In this document: piece by piece, positions 1 through 8,314 of the stretch
How positions within the stretch are numbered: position 1 is the first letter of the stretch
Layout: each line of letters starts with the position of its first letter
Source: Pseudescherichia sp031998825
GTDB taxonomy: Bacteria > Pseudomonadota > Gammaproteobacteria > Enterobacterales > Enterobacteriaceae
Length of the DNA stretch: 64,000 nt
Direction: 5' to 3'
Assembly: GCF_031998825.1 (NCBI RefSeq)
Contig: NZ_DAMACX010000023.1
Coordinates: 1-64,000, forward strand
Notes under the pieces: generated by a model
The model's input: only the letters and a program-made list of their open reading frames with translations
Told to the model about the DNA's origin: nothing
The model's database searches: none
Program-made: the position numbers and the translations under genes

Positions 1-1083
1 GGTATGGAAGGTCTGTTCCGTCAGATCGGTATCTACAGCCCGAACGGCCAGCAGTACACCCCGCAGGACCGTGAGCAGGTTGCGTACTACAAAGAAGACG
101 AGAAAGGCCAGATCCTGCAGGAAGGCATCAACGAGCTGGGCGCAGGTTCCTCCTGGCTGGCTGCGGCGACCTCCTACAGCACTAACAATCTGCCGATGAT
201 CCCGTTCTACATCTACTACTCCATGTTCGGTTTCCAGCGTATCGGCGACCTGTGCTGGGCAGCAGGTGACCAGCAGGCGCGCGGCTTCCTGATCGGTGGT
301 ACGTCCGGTCGTACGACGCTGAACGGCGAAGGTCTGCAGCACGAAGATGGTCACAGCCACATTCAGTCGCTGACTATCCCGAACTGTATCTCCTACGATC
401 CGTCCTACGCTTACGAAGTTGCTGTCATCATGCATGACGGTCTGCAGCGTATGTACGGCGAAGCGCAAGAGAACATTTACTACTACATCACCACGCTGAA
501 CGAAAACTACCACATGCCGGCGATGCCGCAGGGTGCAGAGGAAGGTATCCGTAAAGGTATCTACAAACTCGAAACCGTTGAAGGCGCGAAAGGTAAAGTT
601 CAGCTGCTGGGCTCCGGCTCTATCCTGCGTCACGTTCGTGAAGCAGCGCAGATCCTGGCCAACGACTACGGCATCGGCTCTGATGTTTACAGCGTAACCT
701 CCTTCACCGAGCTTGCTCGTGACGGCCAGGACTGTGAGCGTTGGAACATGCTGCACCCGATGGAAACCCCGCGCGTGCCGTACATCGCTCAGGTGATGAA
801 CGATGCACCGGCAGTGGCGTCCACTGACTATATGAAACTGTTCGCCGAGCAGGTTCGTACTTATGTACCGGCTGATGATTACCGCGTACTGGGTACTGAC
901 GGTTTCGGTCGCTCTGACAGCCGTGAAAACCTGCGTCACCACTTCGAAGTGGATGCATCTTACGTGGTTGTAGCAGCGCTGGGCGAACTGGCTAAACGTG
1001 GCGACATCGATAAGAAAGTGGTAGCGGAAGCCATCACCAAGTTCAACATCGATGCAGATAAAGTTAACCCGCGTCTGGCATAA
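1..1083 (+). CDS. aceE: Pyruvate dehydrogenase E1 component, C-terminal part (cut by window start)
   Basis: This is the last 360 residues of the thiamine-diphosphate E1 subunit, which decarboxylates pyruvate and transfers the acetyl unit to the lipoyl groups of AceF in the cytosolic pyruvate dehydrogenase complex. The family is about 887 residues long, so the cofactor-binding N-terminal part lies outside the window. The visible part contains the histidine-rich active-site loop segment HEDGHSHIQSL (about residues 113-123 of the fragment) and ends in KFNIDADKVNPRLA, as in E. coli. The frame is open from base 1. aceF follows after 14 bases, so the two are cotranscribed. Identity is very secure. 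Confidence 0.98.
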   Translation, partial: GMEGLFRQIGIYSPNGQQYTPQDREQVAYYKEDEKGQILQEGINELGAGSSWLAAATSYSTNNLPMIPFYIYYSMFGFQRIGDLCWAAGDQQARGFLIGGTSGRTTLNGEGLQHEDGHSHIQSLTIPNCISYDPSYAYEVAVIMHDGLQRMYGEAQENIYYYITTLNENYHMPAMPQGAEEGIRKGIYKLETVEGAKGKVQLLGSGSILRHVREAAQILANDYGIGSDVYSVTSFTELARDGQDCERWNMLHPMETPRVPYIAQVMNDAPAVASTDYMKLFAEQVRTYVPADDYRVLGTDGFGRSDSRENLRHHFEVDASYVVVAALGELAKRGDIDKKVVAEAITKFNIDADKVNPRLA

Positions 1084-1097
1084 GAGGTAAAGAGATA

Positions 1098-2999
1098 ATG
1101 GCTATCGAAATCAATGTACCGGACATCGGCTCGGACGAAGTAGAGATCACCGAGATTCTGGTCAACGTGGGCGACAAAGTTGAAGCTGAGCAGTCGCTGA
1201 TCGTCGTAGAGGGTGATAAAGCCTCTATGGAAGTTCCGTCTCCGCAGGCTGGCGTTGTTAAAGAGATCAAAGTCTCTGTCGGCGACAAAACCGAGACCGG
1301 TAAACTGATCATGATTTTCGATTCCGCCGACGGTGCAGCAGCAGCTGCACCCGCGCAGGAAGAGAAGAAAGATGCTGCTCCGGCCGCCGCTGCACCTGCA
1401 GCCGCTGCCGCGGCAAAAGAAGTGAACGTGCCGGACATCGGCGGTGACGAAGTTGAAGTAACCGAGATCCTGGTGAAAGTGGGCGATACCGTTACCGCTG
1501 AGCAGTCCCTGATTGTCGTAGAGGGTGATAAAGCCTCTATGGAAGTCCCGGCACCGTTCGAAGGTACCGTTAAAGAGATCAAGATCAACACCGGTGACAA
1601 AGTCTCTACCGGCTCCCTGATCATGATCTTTGACGTCGCGGGCGCTGCCCCGGCTGCCGCCGCTGCCAAACCGGAAGTGAAAGAGCAGGCTGCCGTTGCG
1701 CCAGCCGCTGCCGCTGGCGCGAAAGAAGTTCACGTCCCGGACATCGGCGGTGACGAAGTTGAAGTCACTGAAGTGATGGTGAAAGTCGGCGATAAAGTTA
1801 CCGCTGAGCAGTCACTGATCACCGTTGAAGGTGACAAAGCCTCTATGGAAGTCCCGGCACCGTTCGCCGGTACCGTTAAAGAGATCAAAATCAGCACCGG
1901 CGACAAAGTCTCTACCGGCTCCCTGATCATGGTCTTCGAAGTAGAAGGCGCTGCGCCTGCTGCTGCTCCGGCCGCTGCCGCTCCGGCACCTGCTGCTGCA
2001 CCGGCTCAGGCTGCTAAACCTGCTGCTGCTCCGGCTGCGAAAGCGGAAGGCAAGTCTGAGTTCGCTGAGAACGACGCTTACGTCCACGCGACCCCGCTGA
2101 TCCGCCGCCTGGCGCGCGAGTTCGGCGTGAACCTGGCGAAAGTGAAAGGCACCGGTCGTAAAGGCCGTATCCTGCGCGAAGACGTTCAGGCTTACGTGAA
2201 AGACGCCGTTAAGCGTGCTGAGTCTGCACCTGCTGCCGCTACCGGTGGTGGTCTGCCGGGCATGCTGCCGTGGCCGAAAGTGGACTTCAGCAAGTTTGGT
2301 GAAGTTGAAGAAGTGGAGCTGGGCCGTATCCAGAAGATCTCTGGTGCCAACCTGAGCCGTAACTGGGTGATGATCCCGCACGTTACCCACTTCGACAAAA
2401 CCGACATCACCGACCTGGAAGCGTTCCGTAAACAGCAGAACGCCGAAGCTGAGAAGCGTAAACTGGACGTGAAATTCACCCCGGTTGTCTTCATCATGAA
2501 GGCCGTTGCCGCTGCCCTGGAGCAGATGCCGCGCTTCAACAGCTCCCTGTCCGAAGATGCACAGCGCCTGACGCTGAAAAAATACATCAACATCGGCGTG
2601 GCGGTTGATACCCCGAACGGTCTGGTTGTTCCAGTCTTCAAAGACGTGAACAAGAAGAGCGTTACCGAGCTGTCTCGCGAGCTGACCGTGATCTCCAAGA
2701 AAGCGCGTGATGGCAAGCTGACCGCTGGCGAAATGCAGGGCGGCTGCTTCACCATCTCCAGCATCGGCGGCCTGGGTACCACCCACTTCGCGCCGATCGT
2801 TAACGCGCCGGAAGTGGCTATCCTGGGCGTCTCCAAGTCCGCGATGGAGCCGGTCTGGAACGGGAAAGAGTTCGTACCGCGTCTGATGATGCCGATCTCT
2901 CTCTCCTTCGACCACCGCGTGATCGACGGTGCTGATGGTGCGCGTTTCATTACCATCATCAACAATATGCTGTCTGACATCCGCCGTCTGGTGATGTAA
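1098..2999 (+). CDS. aceF: Dihydrolipoyllysine acetyltransferase (PDH E2)
   Basis: E2 core of pyruvate dehydrogenase, which moves the acetyl group from lipoyl-lysine to coenzyme A. At 633 residues it is close to the E. coli protein. Three N-terminal lipoyl domains each carry the motif EGDKASMEVP, with lipoyl lysines at about K41, K145 and K247. They are joined by Ala/Pro-rich swinging linkers (about 79-106, 182-208 and 285-320). A peripheral subunit-binding domain follows (about 328-370, HATPLIRRLAREFGVNL). The C-terminal catalytic domain ends with DHRVIDG, active-site His near 606. The start has a purine-rich ribosome site (AAGAGGTAAAGAG). Lipoyl domains 2 and 3 are far more alike at DNA level than either is to domain 1. 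A terminator follows the stop. Confidence 0.99.
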   Translation: MAIEINVPDIGSDEVEITEILVNVGDKVEAEQSLIVVEGDKASMEVPSPQAGVVKEIKVSVGDKTETGKLIMIFDSADGAAAAAPAQEEKKDAAPAAAAPAAAAAAKEVNVPDIGGDEVEVTEILVKVGDTVTAEQSLIVVEGDKASMEVPAPFEGTVKEIKINTGDKVSTGSLIMIFDVAGAAPAAAAAKPEVKEQAAVAPAAAAGAKEVHVPDIGGDEVEVTEVMVKVGDKVTAEQSLITVEGDKASMEVPAPFAGTVKEIKISTGDKVSTGSLIMVFEVEGAAPAAAPAAAAPAPAAAPAQAAKPAAAPAAKAEGKSEFAENDAYVHATPLIRRLAREFGVNLAKVKGTGRKGRILREDVQAYVKDAVKRAESAPAAATGGGLPGMLPWPKVDFSKFGEVEEVELGRIQKISGANLSRNWVMIPHVTHFDKTDITDLEAFRKQQNAEAEKRKLDVKFTPVVFIMKAVAAALEQMPRFNSSLSEDAQRLTLKKYINIGVAVDTPNGLVVPVFKDVNKKSVTELSRELTVISKKARDGKLTAGEMQGGCFTISSIGGLGTTHFAPIVNAPEVAILGVSKSAMEPVWNGKEFVPRLMMPISLSFDHRVIDGADGARFITIINNMLSDIRRLVM

Positions 3000-3003
3000 T
3001 CGT

Positions 3004-3031
3004 AAAAGCCGGCCTGACGGTCGGCTTTTTT
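3004..3031 (+). terminator. Rho-independent terminator after aceF
   Basis: The stem AAAGCCGGCC / GGTCGGCTTT with a short TGAC loop is followed by a run of T. It starts 4 bases after the aceF stop, so lpd probably relies partly on its own promoter. Confidence 0.8.
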
Positions 3032-3091
3032 CTGGTAATCTCATTATGTTGTTGAGGTTACTGGGACAAAGGACACTTCGTTTGCCGTTTG

Positions 3092-3136
3092 TTGTTTCAA
3101 AAATGTTAACAATTTTGTAAACTGCGAGCGGATAGA
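3092..3136 (+). promoter_or_regulatory. Probable lpd promoter region
   Basis: This AT-rich stretch lies between the aceF terminator and lpd. It holds TTAACA and TTGTTT hexamers and the candidate -10 elements TTGTAA and GATAGA. The pairing cannot be settled by eye. E. coli lpd is known to have its own promoter in the equivalent place. The remaining bases to the lpd start form an untranslated leader ending in the ribosome site AAGAGG. Confidence 0.4.
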
Positions 3137-3197
3137 ACGTCCCGGCGGATGCAAAGCAAAAGCACTTTGTACGGCCGGAAATAATTAAGAGGTCATG

Positions 3198-4622
3198 ATG
3201 AGTACTGAAATCAAAACTCAGGTCGTGGTACTTGGGGCAGGCCCCGCAGGTTACTCTGCAGCCTTCCGTTGCGCTGATTTAGGTCTGGAAACCGTCATTG
3301 TTGAACGTTACAACACCCTCGGCGGTGTTTGCCTGAACGTCGGCTGTATCCCTTCTAAAGCGCTGCTGCACGTAGCAAAAGTGATCGAAGAAGCGAAAGC
3401 GCTGGCCGAGCACGGCATCGTTTTCGGCGAGCCGCAAACCGACATCGATAAGATCCGTACCTGGAAAGAGAAAGTCATCAACCAGCTGACCGGCGGTCTG
3501 GCTGGCATGGCAAAAGGCCGTAAAGTTAAAGTTGTTAACGGTCTGGGCAAATTCACCGGTGCGAACACCCTGGAAGTGGAAGGCGAAAACGGCAAAACCG
3601 TGATCAACTTCGACAACGCGATCGTCGCAGCGGGCTCCCGTCCGATCGAACTGCCGTTCATTCCGCATGAAGATCCGCGCGTGTGGGACTCCACCGATGC
3701 GCTGGAGCTGAAAGAAGTGCCGAAGCGTCTGCTGGTTATGGGCGGCGGCATCATCGGTCTGGAAATGGGTACCGTGTACCATGCGCTGGGTTCAGAGATC
3801 GACGTGGTTGAGATGTTCGACCAGGTTATCCCGGCCGCAGACAAAGATATCGTTAAAGTCTTCACCAAACGCATCAGCAAGAAGTTCAACTTGATGCTGG
3901 AAACCAAAGTGACCGCCGTTGAAGCGAAAGAAGACGGCATCTACGTTTCCATGGAAGGCAAAAAAGCCCCGGCTGAAGCGCAGCGTTACGACGCGGTGCT
4001 GGTGGCTATCGGCCGCGTGCCGAACGGTAAAAACCTCGACGCTGGCAAAGCTGGCGTGGAAGTGGACGACCGTGGCTTCATCCGCGTTGACAAGCAGCTG
4101 CGCACCAACGTACCGCACATCTTTGCTATCGGCGACATCGTCGGTCAGCCGATGCTGGCGCACAAAGGTGTTCACGAAGGTCACGTTGCCGCTGAAGTTA
4201 TCGCCGGTATGAAACACTACTTCGATCCGAAAGTGATCCCGTCCATCGCCTACACCGAGCCAGAAGTTGCCTGGGTTGGCCTGACCGAGAAAGAAGCGAA
4301 AGAGAAAGGCATCAGCTACGAAACCGCCACCTTCCCGTGGGCTGCTTCTGGCCGTGCTATCGCTTCCGACTGCGCAGACGGTATGACCAAGCTGATCTTC
4401 GACAAAGAGACGCACCGTGTTATCGGTGGCGCGATTGTCGGTACCAACGGCGGCGAGCTGCTGGGTGAGATCGGTCTGGCTATCGAAATGGGCTGTGACG
4501 CTGAAGATATCGCGCTCACCATCCATGCGCACCCGACCCTGCACGAATCCGTGGGTCTGGCGGCAGAAGTGTTCGAAGGTAGCATCACCGACCTGCCGAA
4601 CGCCAAAGCCAAGAAGAAATAA
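3198..4622 (+). CDS. lpd: Dihydrolipoamide dehydrogenase (E3)
   Basis: FAD-dependent enzyme that reoxidises dihydrolipoyl groups with NAD+. It is shared by the pyruvate and 2-oxoglutarate dehydrogenase complexes and the glycine cleavage system. It has an N-terminal FAD-binding GAGPAGYSAA motif, the redox-active disulfide GGVCLNVGCIPSK (about residues 40-52), a second dinucleotide motif GGGIIGLEMG, and the C-terminal interface motif HAHPTLHE with the catalytic His-Glu pair. Two ATGs are adjacent. The second (3198) gives the familiar MSTEIKTQ start and better spacing from AGAGG, and yields 474 residues, the E. coli length. It ends in a lysine-rich tail. Confidence 0.98.
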   Translation: MSTEIKTQVVVLGAGPAGYSAAFRCADLGLETVIVERYNTLGGVCLNVGCIPSKALLHVAKVIEEAKALAEHGIVFGEPQTDIDKIRTWKEKVINQLTGGLAGMAKGRKVKVVNGLGKFTGANTLEVEGENGKTVINFDNAIVAAGSRPIELPFIPHEDPRVWDSTDALELKEVPKRLLVMGGGIIGLEMGTVYHALGSEIDVVEMFDQVIPAADKDIVKVFTKRISKKFNLMLETKVTAVEAKEDGIYVSMEGKKAPAEAQRYDAVLVAIGRVPNGKNLDAGKAGVEVDDRGFIRVDKQLRTNVPHIFAIGDIVGQPMLAHKGVHEGHVAAEVIAGMKHYFDPKVIPSIAYTEPEVAWVGLTEKEAKEKGISYETATFPWAASGRAIASDCADGMTKLIFDKETHRVIGGAIVGTNGGELLGEIGLAIEMGCDAEDIALTIHAHPTLHESVGLAAEVFEGSITDLPNAKAKKK

Positions 4623-4640
4623 GTTTCTTACTGCTTGCTA

Positions 4641-4667
4641 AACGCCTCTCCGGAGGCGTTTTTTTTT
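4641..4667 (+). terminator. Rho-independent terminator after lpd
   Basis: AACGCCTC-TCC-GGAGGCGTT hairpin followed by about nine T, 18 bases past the lpd stop. This closes the pyruvate dehydrogenase transcript and separates it from the traT-like gene. Confidence 0.9.
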
Positions 4668-4817
4668 GCCTGAAAACTACCCGAATTGGTAGGCATCTCT
4701 TTGATATTTAGCCTAAATTTTTTCGATTAGCTGCCGATAATTTTTTCACCATTGTGTGGCTACTGGCCGCGCGTTTAAGAGGTTTGCACTCTTTACTACA
4801 CGAAAAAAGGAAAACAG

Positions 4818-5549
4818 ATGTCTTTAAAGAAAGTTGCGGTAATTGGCTTAGTGGCGGCGGCGATGACGCTGACGGGATGTGGCGCGATGACCACCGCAGT
4901 GAAAAAACGTAATCTGGAAGTGAAAACCCAGATGAGCGAAACCGTCTGGCTTGAGCCTTCCAACGAAAAAACGGTCTATATCCAGGTTAAAAATACGTCA
5001 GATAAAGATATGAGCAACCTGCAAACCCTGCTGGCTAACGACCTGATCGCCAAAGGCTACAAAGTGACAAGCTCACCCGACAGCGCTTACTACTGGGTTC
5101 AGGCGAACGTGCTGAAGGCAGACAAAATGGACCTGCGCGAGGCCCAGAGCTTCCTGAATACCGGCTACGAAGGTGCTGTCGCGGGTGCTGCACTGGGTGC
5201 AGGCATCACTGCCTATAACAGCAACTCTTCCGGCGCGGCGCTGGGCGTAGGGCTGGCTGCGGGTCTGATTGGCATGGCGGCCGATGCGATGGTGGAGGAT
5301 GTTAACTACACCATGGTAACCGACCTGCAGATCTCCGAGCGCAGCAAAGCGAAGGTGACAACGGATAATATTGCGGCGCTGCGTCAGGGAACGTCTGGCG
5401 TGAAGCTGCAGACCAGCACTGCGCAGGGCGATCGTGCGAAATATCAGACGCGCGTTGTTTCCAATGCCAACAAAGTGAACCTGAAGTTTGAAGAAGCGAA
5501 ACCGGTTCTGGAAGCGCAGCTGGCGAAGTCTGTGGCGAACATCCTGTAA
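4818..5549 (+). CDS. traT: TraT-like outer-membrane lipoprotein (chromosomal)
   Basis: A 243-residue lipoprotein with a signal peptide and lipobox LTGC (lipidated Cys21). The mature part matches the F-plasmid TraT family along its whole length (RNLEVKTQMSETVWLEP, YYWVQANVLKADKMDLRE, GYEGAVAGAALGAGITAYNSN, VVSNANKVNLKFEEAKPVLE). Plasmid TraT sits in the outer membrane, blocks conjugation between like donors (surface exclusion) and contributes to serum resistance. Two hydrophobic Gly/Ala-rich segments (about 113-127 and 137-154) fit membrane insertion. Here it stands alone between lpd and a convergent gene pair, with no other tra genes, so its role in conjugation is uncertain. The ribosome site is AAAAAGGAAAAC. 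The upstream 4668-4817 gap is AT-rich and probably holds its promoter. Confidence 0.9.
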   Translation: MSLKKVAVIGLVAAAMTLTGCGAMTTAVKKRNLEVKTQMSETVWLEPSNEKTVYIQVKNTSDKDMSNLQTLLANDLIAKGYKVTSSPDSAYYWVQANVLKADKMDLREAQSFLNTGYEGAVAGAALGAGITAYNSNSSGAALGVGLAAGLIGMAADAMVEDVNYTMVTDLQISERSKAKVTTDNIAALRQGTSGVKLQTSTAQGDRAKYQTRVVSNANKVNLKFEEAKPVLEAQLAKSVANIL

Positions 5550-5563
5550 ATCTGATTGAAAAT

Positions 5564-5594
5564 GCCGGGGGGCGCTTGCGCTTACCCGGCCTAC
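5564..5594 (+). repeat. REP-like palindromic element
   Basis: GCCGGGGGGCGC-TTGC-GCTTACCCGGCCTAC has the shape of enterobacterial repetitive extragenic palindromes. It lies between the convergent ends of the traT-like gene and the DUF2950 gene and may stabilise or end both messages. Confidence 0.65.
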
Positions 5595-5607
5595 GGCTCT
5601 ACCTCGC

Positions 5608-6402
5608 TTACGGTGCTACGCGCTGCCAGGTTTTATCCGGGTGGTAAGCGCTTAGCGCCTGCGCTTTCTCTCGGGAGTCACTGCCCAGATCTTTCTGGTA
5701 TACCTGGTCATCCTGACTCACCATAAAGCTCATTACGCCGGTTTTCTGCCACTCTACCGGCCACGCGAGCAGAGCAAACCCGTGGGCACTGTCGCTCTGG
5801 ATAATGCGAAAATGGTAGCCGTGATAGCCTACGCCCGGCTCGCCTGGGCTAAATGCCGGGCCTAGCGGGCTGGGCGCCTCTCCGGGCTGTACCGGCCAGT
5901 AGAGACCGTCCTGCTGGCCTTCACTGCTGATAAGCTTCGTGGCATACGCCTGCTTGCGCTGCCGGTAGTCATACTGGGCGTCAACATAGGCATGCATGGC
6001 TTCAATCGCCGACAGCTCGTTGCGGCCAATGGCACGGGTGAGGATCTCCTCCTGGGCTGCGGGCATATCGAAGTGCCAGCCTCCCGCAATTTTGACTATC
6101 GGAATCGGCAGCTGCCACCCCGCATCGCCTACGTTGAGATGGGCCTCGTTCTCTTGCTCGACGACCTCATGCTTTACCGCCCAGTCGCGGTTAAAGCGGG
6201 CGATGGCCTCGGGATCGACCTCATTCTGCGGTAGATACTGTCGCCAGTCATCGCCCAGTACGGCGGCGAGCTGGGCCTCATTCTGATCGGCCACCGCCGC
6301 CGCAAAGGCTTTGGCTGCCTCGTCCGGGGAGGAGAAAAGCTGCTGGGCATAGCTCATCATCGGCAGCGAGAGCAGCAGGGTGCTTAACAGGATTTTTTTC
6401 AT
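5608..6402 (-). CDS. Secreted DUF2950 family protein of unknown function
   Basis: A 264-residue protein with a Sec signal peptide (MKKILLSTLLLSLPMMSYAQ, cleavage after about residue 19). The mature part resembles DUF2950: a helical N-terminus (FSSPDEAAKAFAAAV), the central YVDAQYDYRQRKQAYATKL, and a C-terminal half containing GVGYHGYHFRIIQSD and GFALLAWPVEW. I know of no established function for this family. It starts 12 bases after the stop of the DUF3300 gene, so the two form an operon. They are often paired in proteobacterial genomes, to my recollection. Likely periplasmic. The E. coli locus keeps only the DUF3300 gene (yacH). Confidence 0.8.
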   Translation of the reverse strand: MKKILLSTLLLSLPMMSYAQQLFSSPDEAAKAFAAAVADQNEAQLAAVLGDDWRQYLPQNEVDPEAIARFNRDWAVKHEVVEQENEAHLNVGDAGWQLPIPIVKIAGGWHFDMPAAQEEILTRAIGRNELSAIEAMHAYVDAQYDYRQRKQAYATKLISSEGQQDGLYWPVQPGEAPSPLGPAFSPGEPGVGYHGYHFRIIQSDSAHGFALLAWPVEWQKTGVMSFMVSQDDQVYQKDLGSDSREKAQALSAYHPDKTWQRVAP

Positions 6403-6414
6403 TGTCGGCTCCGG

Positions 6415-7977
6415 TTAACGACGTTGAAACTCGCGGCGTTCAGACGGGCCTTCACGACCGACGCGACGCTGTTCAAGGTTGCTACTGCTGATGCGGCGGC
6501 TCTGCTGGCCGCGCAGCTGCTGCGCCTGCCACGACGGTGAGCGGCTGTCGTTGCCGCTAAAGGCGTTGGCGCGGTTGCTCGCCAGGCGCTGCTCCCGCTG
6601 TGGAGATGCCGGAACGGTCCGCTGGTGCATCTCTCTGGTTACCCTCTGCTTCGGCTGGATGTTTTCTTTAGCCGATCTCTGTTTCGCCTTCTGGGCAGGA
6701 CGCGACGTGTCGCTATCGTAGCCACGATAGTTATTACGCTGGGCAATCTGGTTTAGCTGCTGTGAGGCGGCCTTGCGCTGGGCGTCACGGGAGGAGACGC
6801 CCGCCACGCTGCTGGTCGGGGCGTGATTGCGCTGTTCAAGCTGCGCCATAGCTGCCTGGCGCTGGCTATCCCGTGAGGCGACCGGTTGCTGCGTGGCGCT
6901 CAGTCCGCCACTGACGTCAGTGGGATGAAAACGCTGGGCTACCGCGCTATTCTGGTAGGGAACGCCGTTGCGGTAGGCCGGGTTATGCTGCCAGGTCATG
7001 TTCTGCTCTTTCAAATTCTGCCCTGAGATGCGGTTGAAGTTGTTGACGTTAATGTTGATATTGTCCCCGTTATGCTGATAGCCGTTGCCGTGATAGCCAC
7101 CATCGTGATGATCGTCGTCGTGGTGGTGATGATCGTCATCGTCCCAGTCGATATTGCTGAACAGGGCGTAGGTGGTAGCAACGCCCAGGCTATAGCCGAA
7201 GCCTTTAACGAAGCTCTCACCGAACTGCTGGCCGGGAGGGGGCGGCAGATAGACCGGCGGATAGGCCGTGTTCGGCCAGCTGCCGTAGACCGTGGCCGGG
7301 TTATAGTTGGGGACGTAAACCACCTGCGGATCGGCAGGCTCAATTTTGATTACCGTTGGGGCGAGCGCAGGCGCGGGCGCGCTGCCGCTTTGCGCTGTTG
7401 CAGGTGTTTCGGTTTTCTTCGGCATGCTGCTGACCGTCTGCTGCGGCGTCGATTTTAGCGCCCCGGTCTGTTGGGCCAGCTGCCGTAAACGCTGCACGGA
7501 GTCCATGACGTCCTGCGGCTGGGCCAGGAACGCATCCCCAAGATTCTGTACCCACTCAGGATCCTCGCCCATCAGCGCCATCAACTGGGGAAAGGCCACC
7601 AGCGACTTCACGCTCGGGTCCCAGGGTTGGCCAGAGACCGCCTGGATAGCCGCATCGCCCTCCAGGGTTGGATTATCTCGTGACCACTGCACCGCCTGCA
7701 CGACGTTGGCCGGGTAGGTAGCAGCCATTAATACCTGTGAGAGCAGCGGATCGGGGTAGAGCGCCACCGGCGCGACCCACTGATCGATCTGCGCCGAGGT
7801 GAAAGCGGGTTTCACTGCCGTTGTGGTTATGGGCGCCATCTGGGGCTGGGCGGCGGCAGGCGCAGTCTGGACAGGCGCTTCAGGTGTGCGGCTTTTGACA
7901 TACAGCACGCCCGAGGCGGCAAATAGCCCGGCACTGCACACGAGAGCCAGCGCAGCGTATTTAAAGGGCAAGGTCAT
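6415..7977 (-). CDS. yacH: DUF3300 protein, YacH-like, with His/Asp-rich segment
   Basis: A 520-residue protein beginning MTLPFKYAALALVCSAGLF, with an N-terminal membrane anchor or uncleaved signal. This ATG is chosen because it has a strong site (GGGAG) upstream and places the hydrophobic segment at the start; the open frame extends further but is not needed. Residues about 65-240 form the DUF3300 domain (QIDQWVAPVALYPDPLLSQVLMA, PQVVYVPNYNPATVYG). A following DDDDHHHHDDDHHDGG segment could bind metal; that is inference. The C-terminal 200 residues are Gln/Arg-rich and low complexity, probably disordered. It is the first gene of an operon with the DUF2950 gene. Function unknown. It is assigned to yacH by position and domain. 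Confidence 0.75.
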   Translation of the reverse strand: MTLPFKYAALALVCSAGLFAASGVLYVKSRTPEAPVQTAPAAAQPQMAPITTTAVKPAFTSAQIDQWVAPVALYPDPLLSQVLMAATYPANVVQAVQWSRDNPTLEGDAAIQAVSGQPWDPSVKSLVAFPQLMALMGEDPEWVQNLGDAFLAQPQDVMDSVQRLRQLAQQTGALKSTPQQTVSSMPKKTETPATAQSGSAPAPALAPTVIKIEPADPQVVYVPNYNPATVYGSWPNTAYPPVYLPPPPGQQFGESFVKGFGYSLGVATTYALFSNIDWDDDDHHHHDDDHHDGGYHGNGYQHNGDNININVNNFNRISGQNLKEQNMTWQHNPAYRNGVPYQNSAVAQRFHPTDVSGGLSATQQPVASRDSQRQAAMAQLEQRNHAPTSSVAGVSSRDAQRKAASQQLNQIAQRNNYRGYDSDTSRPAQKAKQRSAKENIQPKQRVTREMHQRTVPASPQREQRLASNRANAFSGNDSRSPSWQAQQLRGQQSRRISSSNLEQRRVGREGPSERREFQRR

Positions 7978-8183
7978 TTTATTTCTCCCGATTTCCACAG
8001 AAATCGCAGGGTCAGATATGACGTGAGTATGAAAGAGAAACGCGTAGATTTTTTGATTAATGTTGCGGAGGCAAAGGGCAAGCAAAAAAGCAGCTAAAAA
8101 TCCCTCTAACGCGAGGGGATAAAGGGCATTAGTTGAACCTTAACGATTCAGCCAATATTTAATGTTGCTTTTTTGTAAACAGA

Positions 8184-8212
8184 TTAACACCCCCCCTAAA
8201 TCCTGATATGCT
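8184..8212 (+). promoter_or_regulatory. Putative acnB promoter
   Basis: TTAACA (8184-8189), a 17-base spacer and TATGCT (8207-8212) make a reasonable sigma-70 promoter about 100 bases before the acnB start. The rest of the 337-base gap 7978-8314 holds the divergent yacH leader, an AT-rich stretch and an untranslated acnB leader. No gene is visible there. Confidence 0.5.
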
Positions 8213-8314
8213 GCCCAAGCGGTATCGGGCATTACCCTACAAACGACTGTTTCACAGGAGCGCGAAGAGATCGCCTGCCGCACTATGACAATGAGAGCGA
8301 GGAGAAATACCGTC

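Noticed and set aside
1812..3044. 410-codon minus-strand frame over aceF
   Set aside because: Opposite a secure gene, with low-complexity Arg/Ser-rich translation; no ribosome site or conservation visible.
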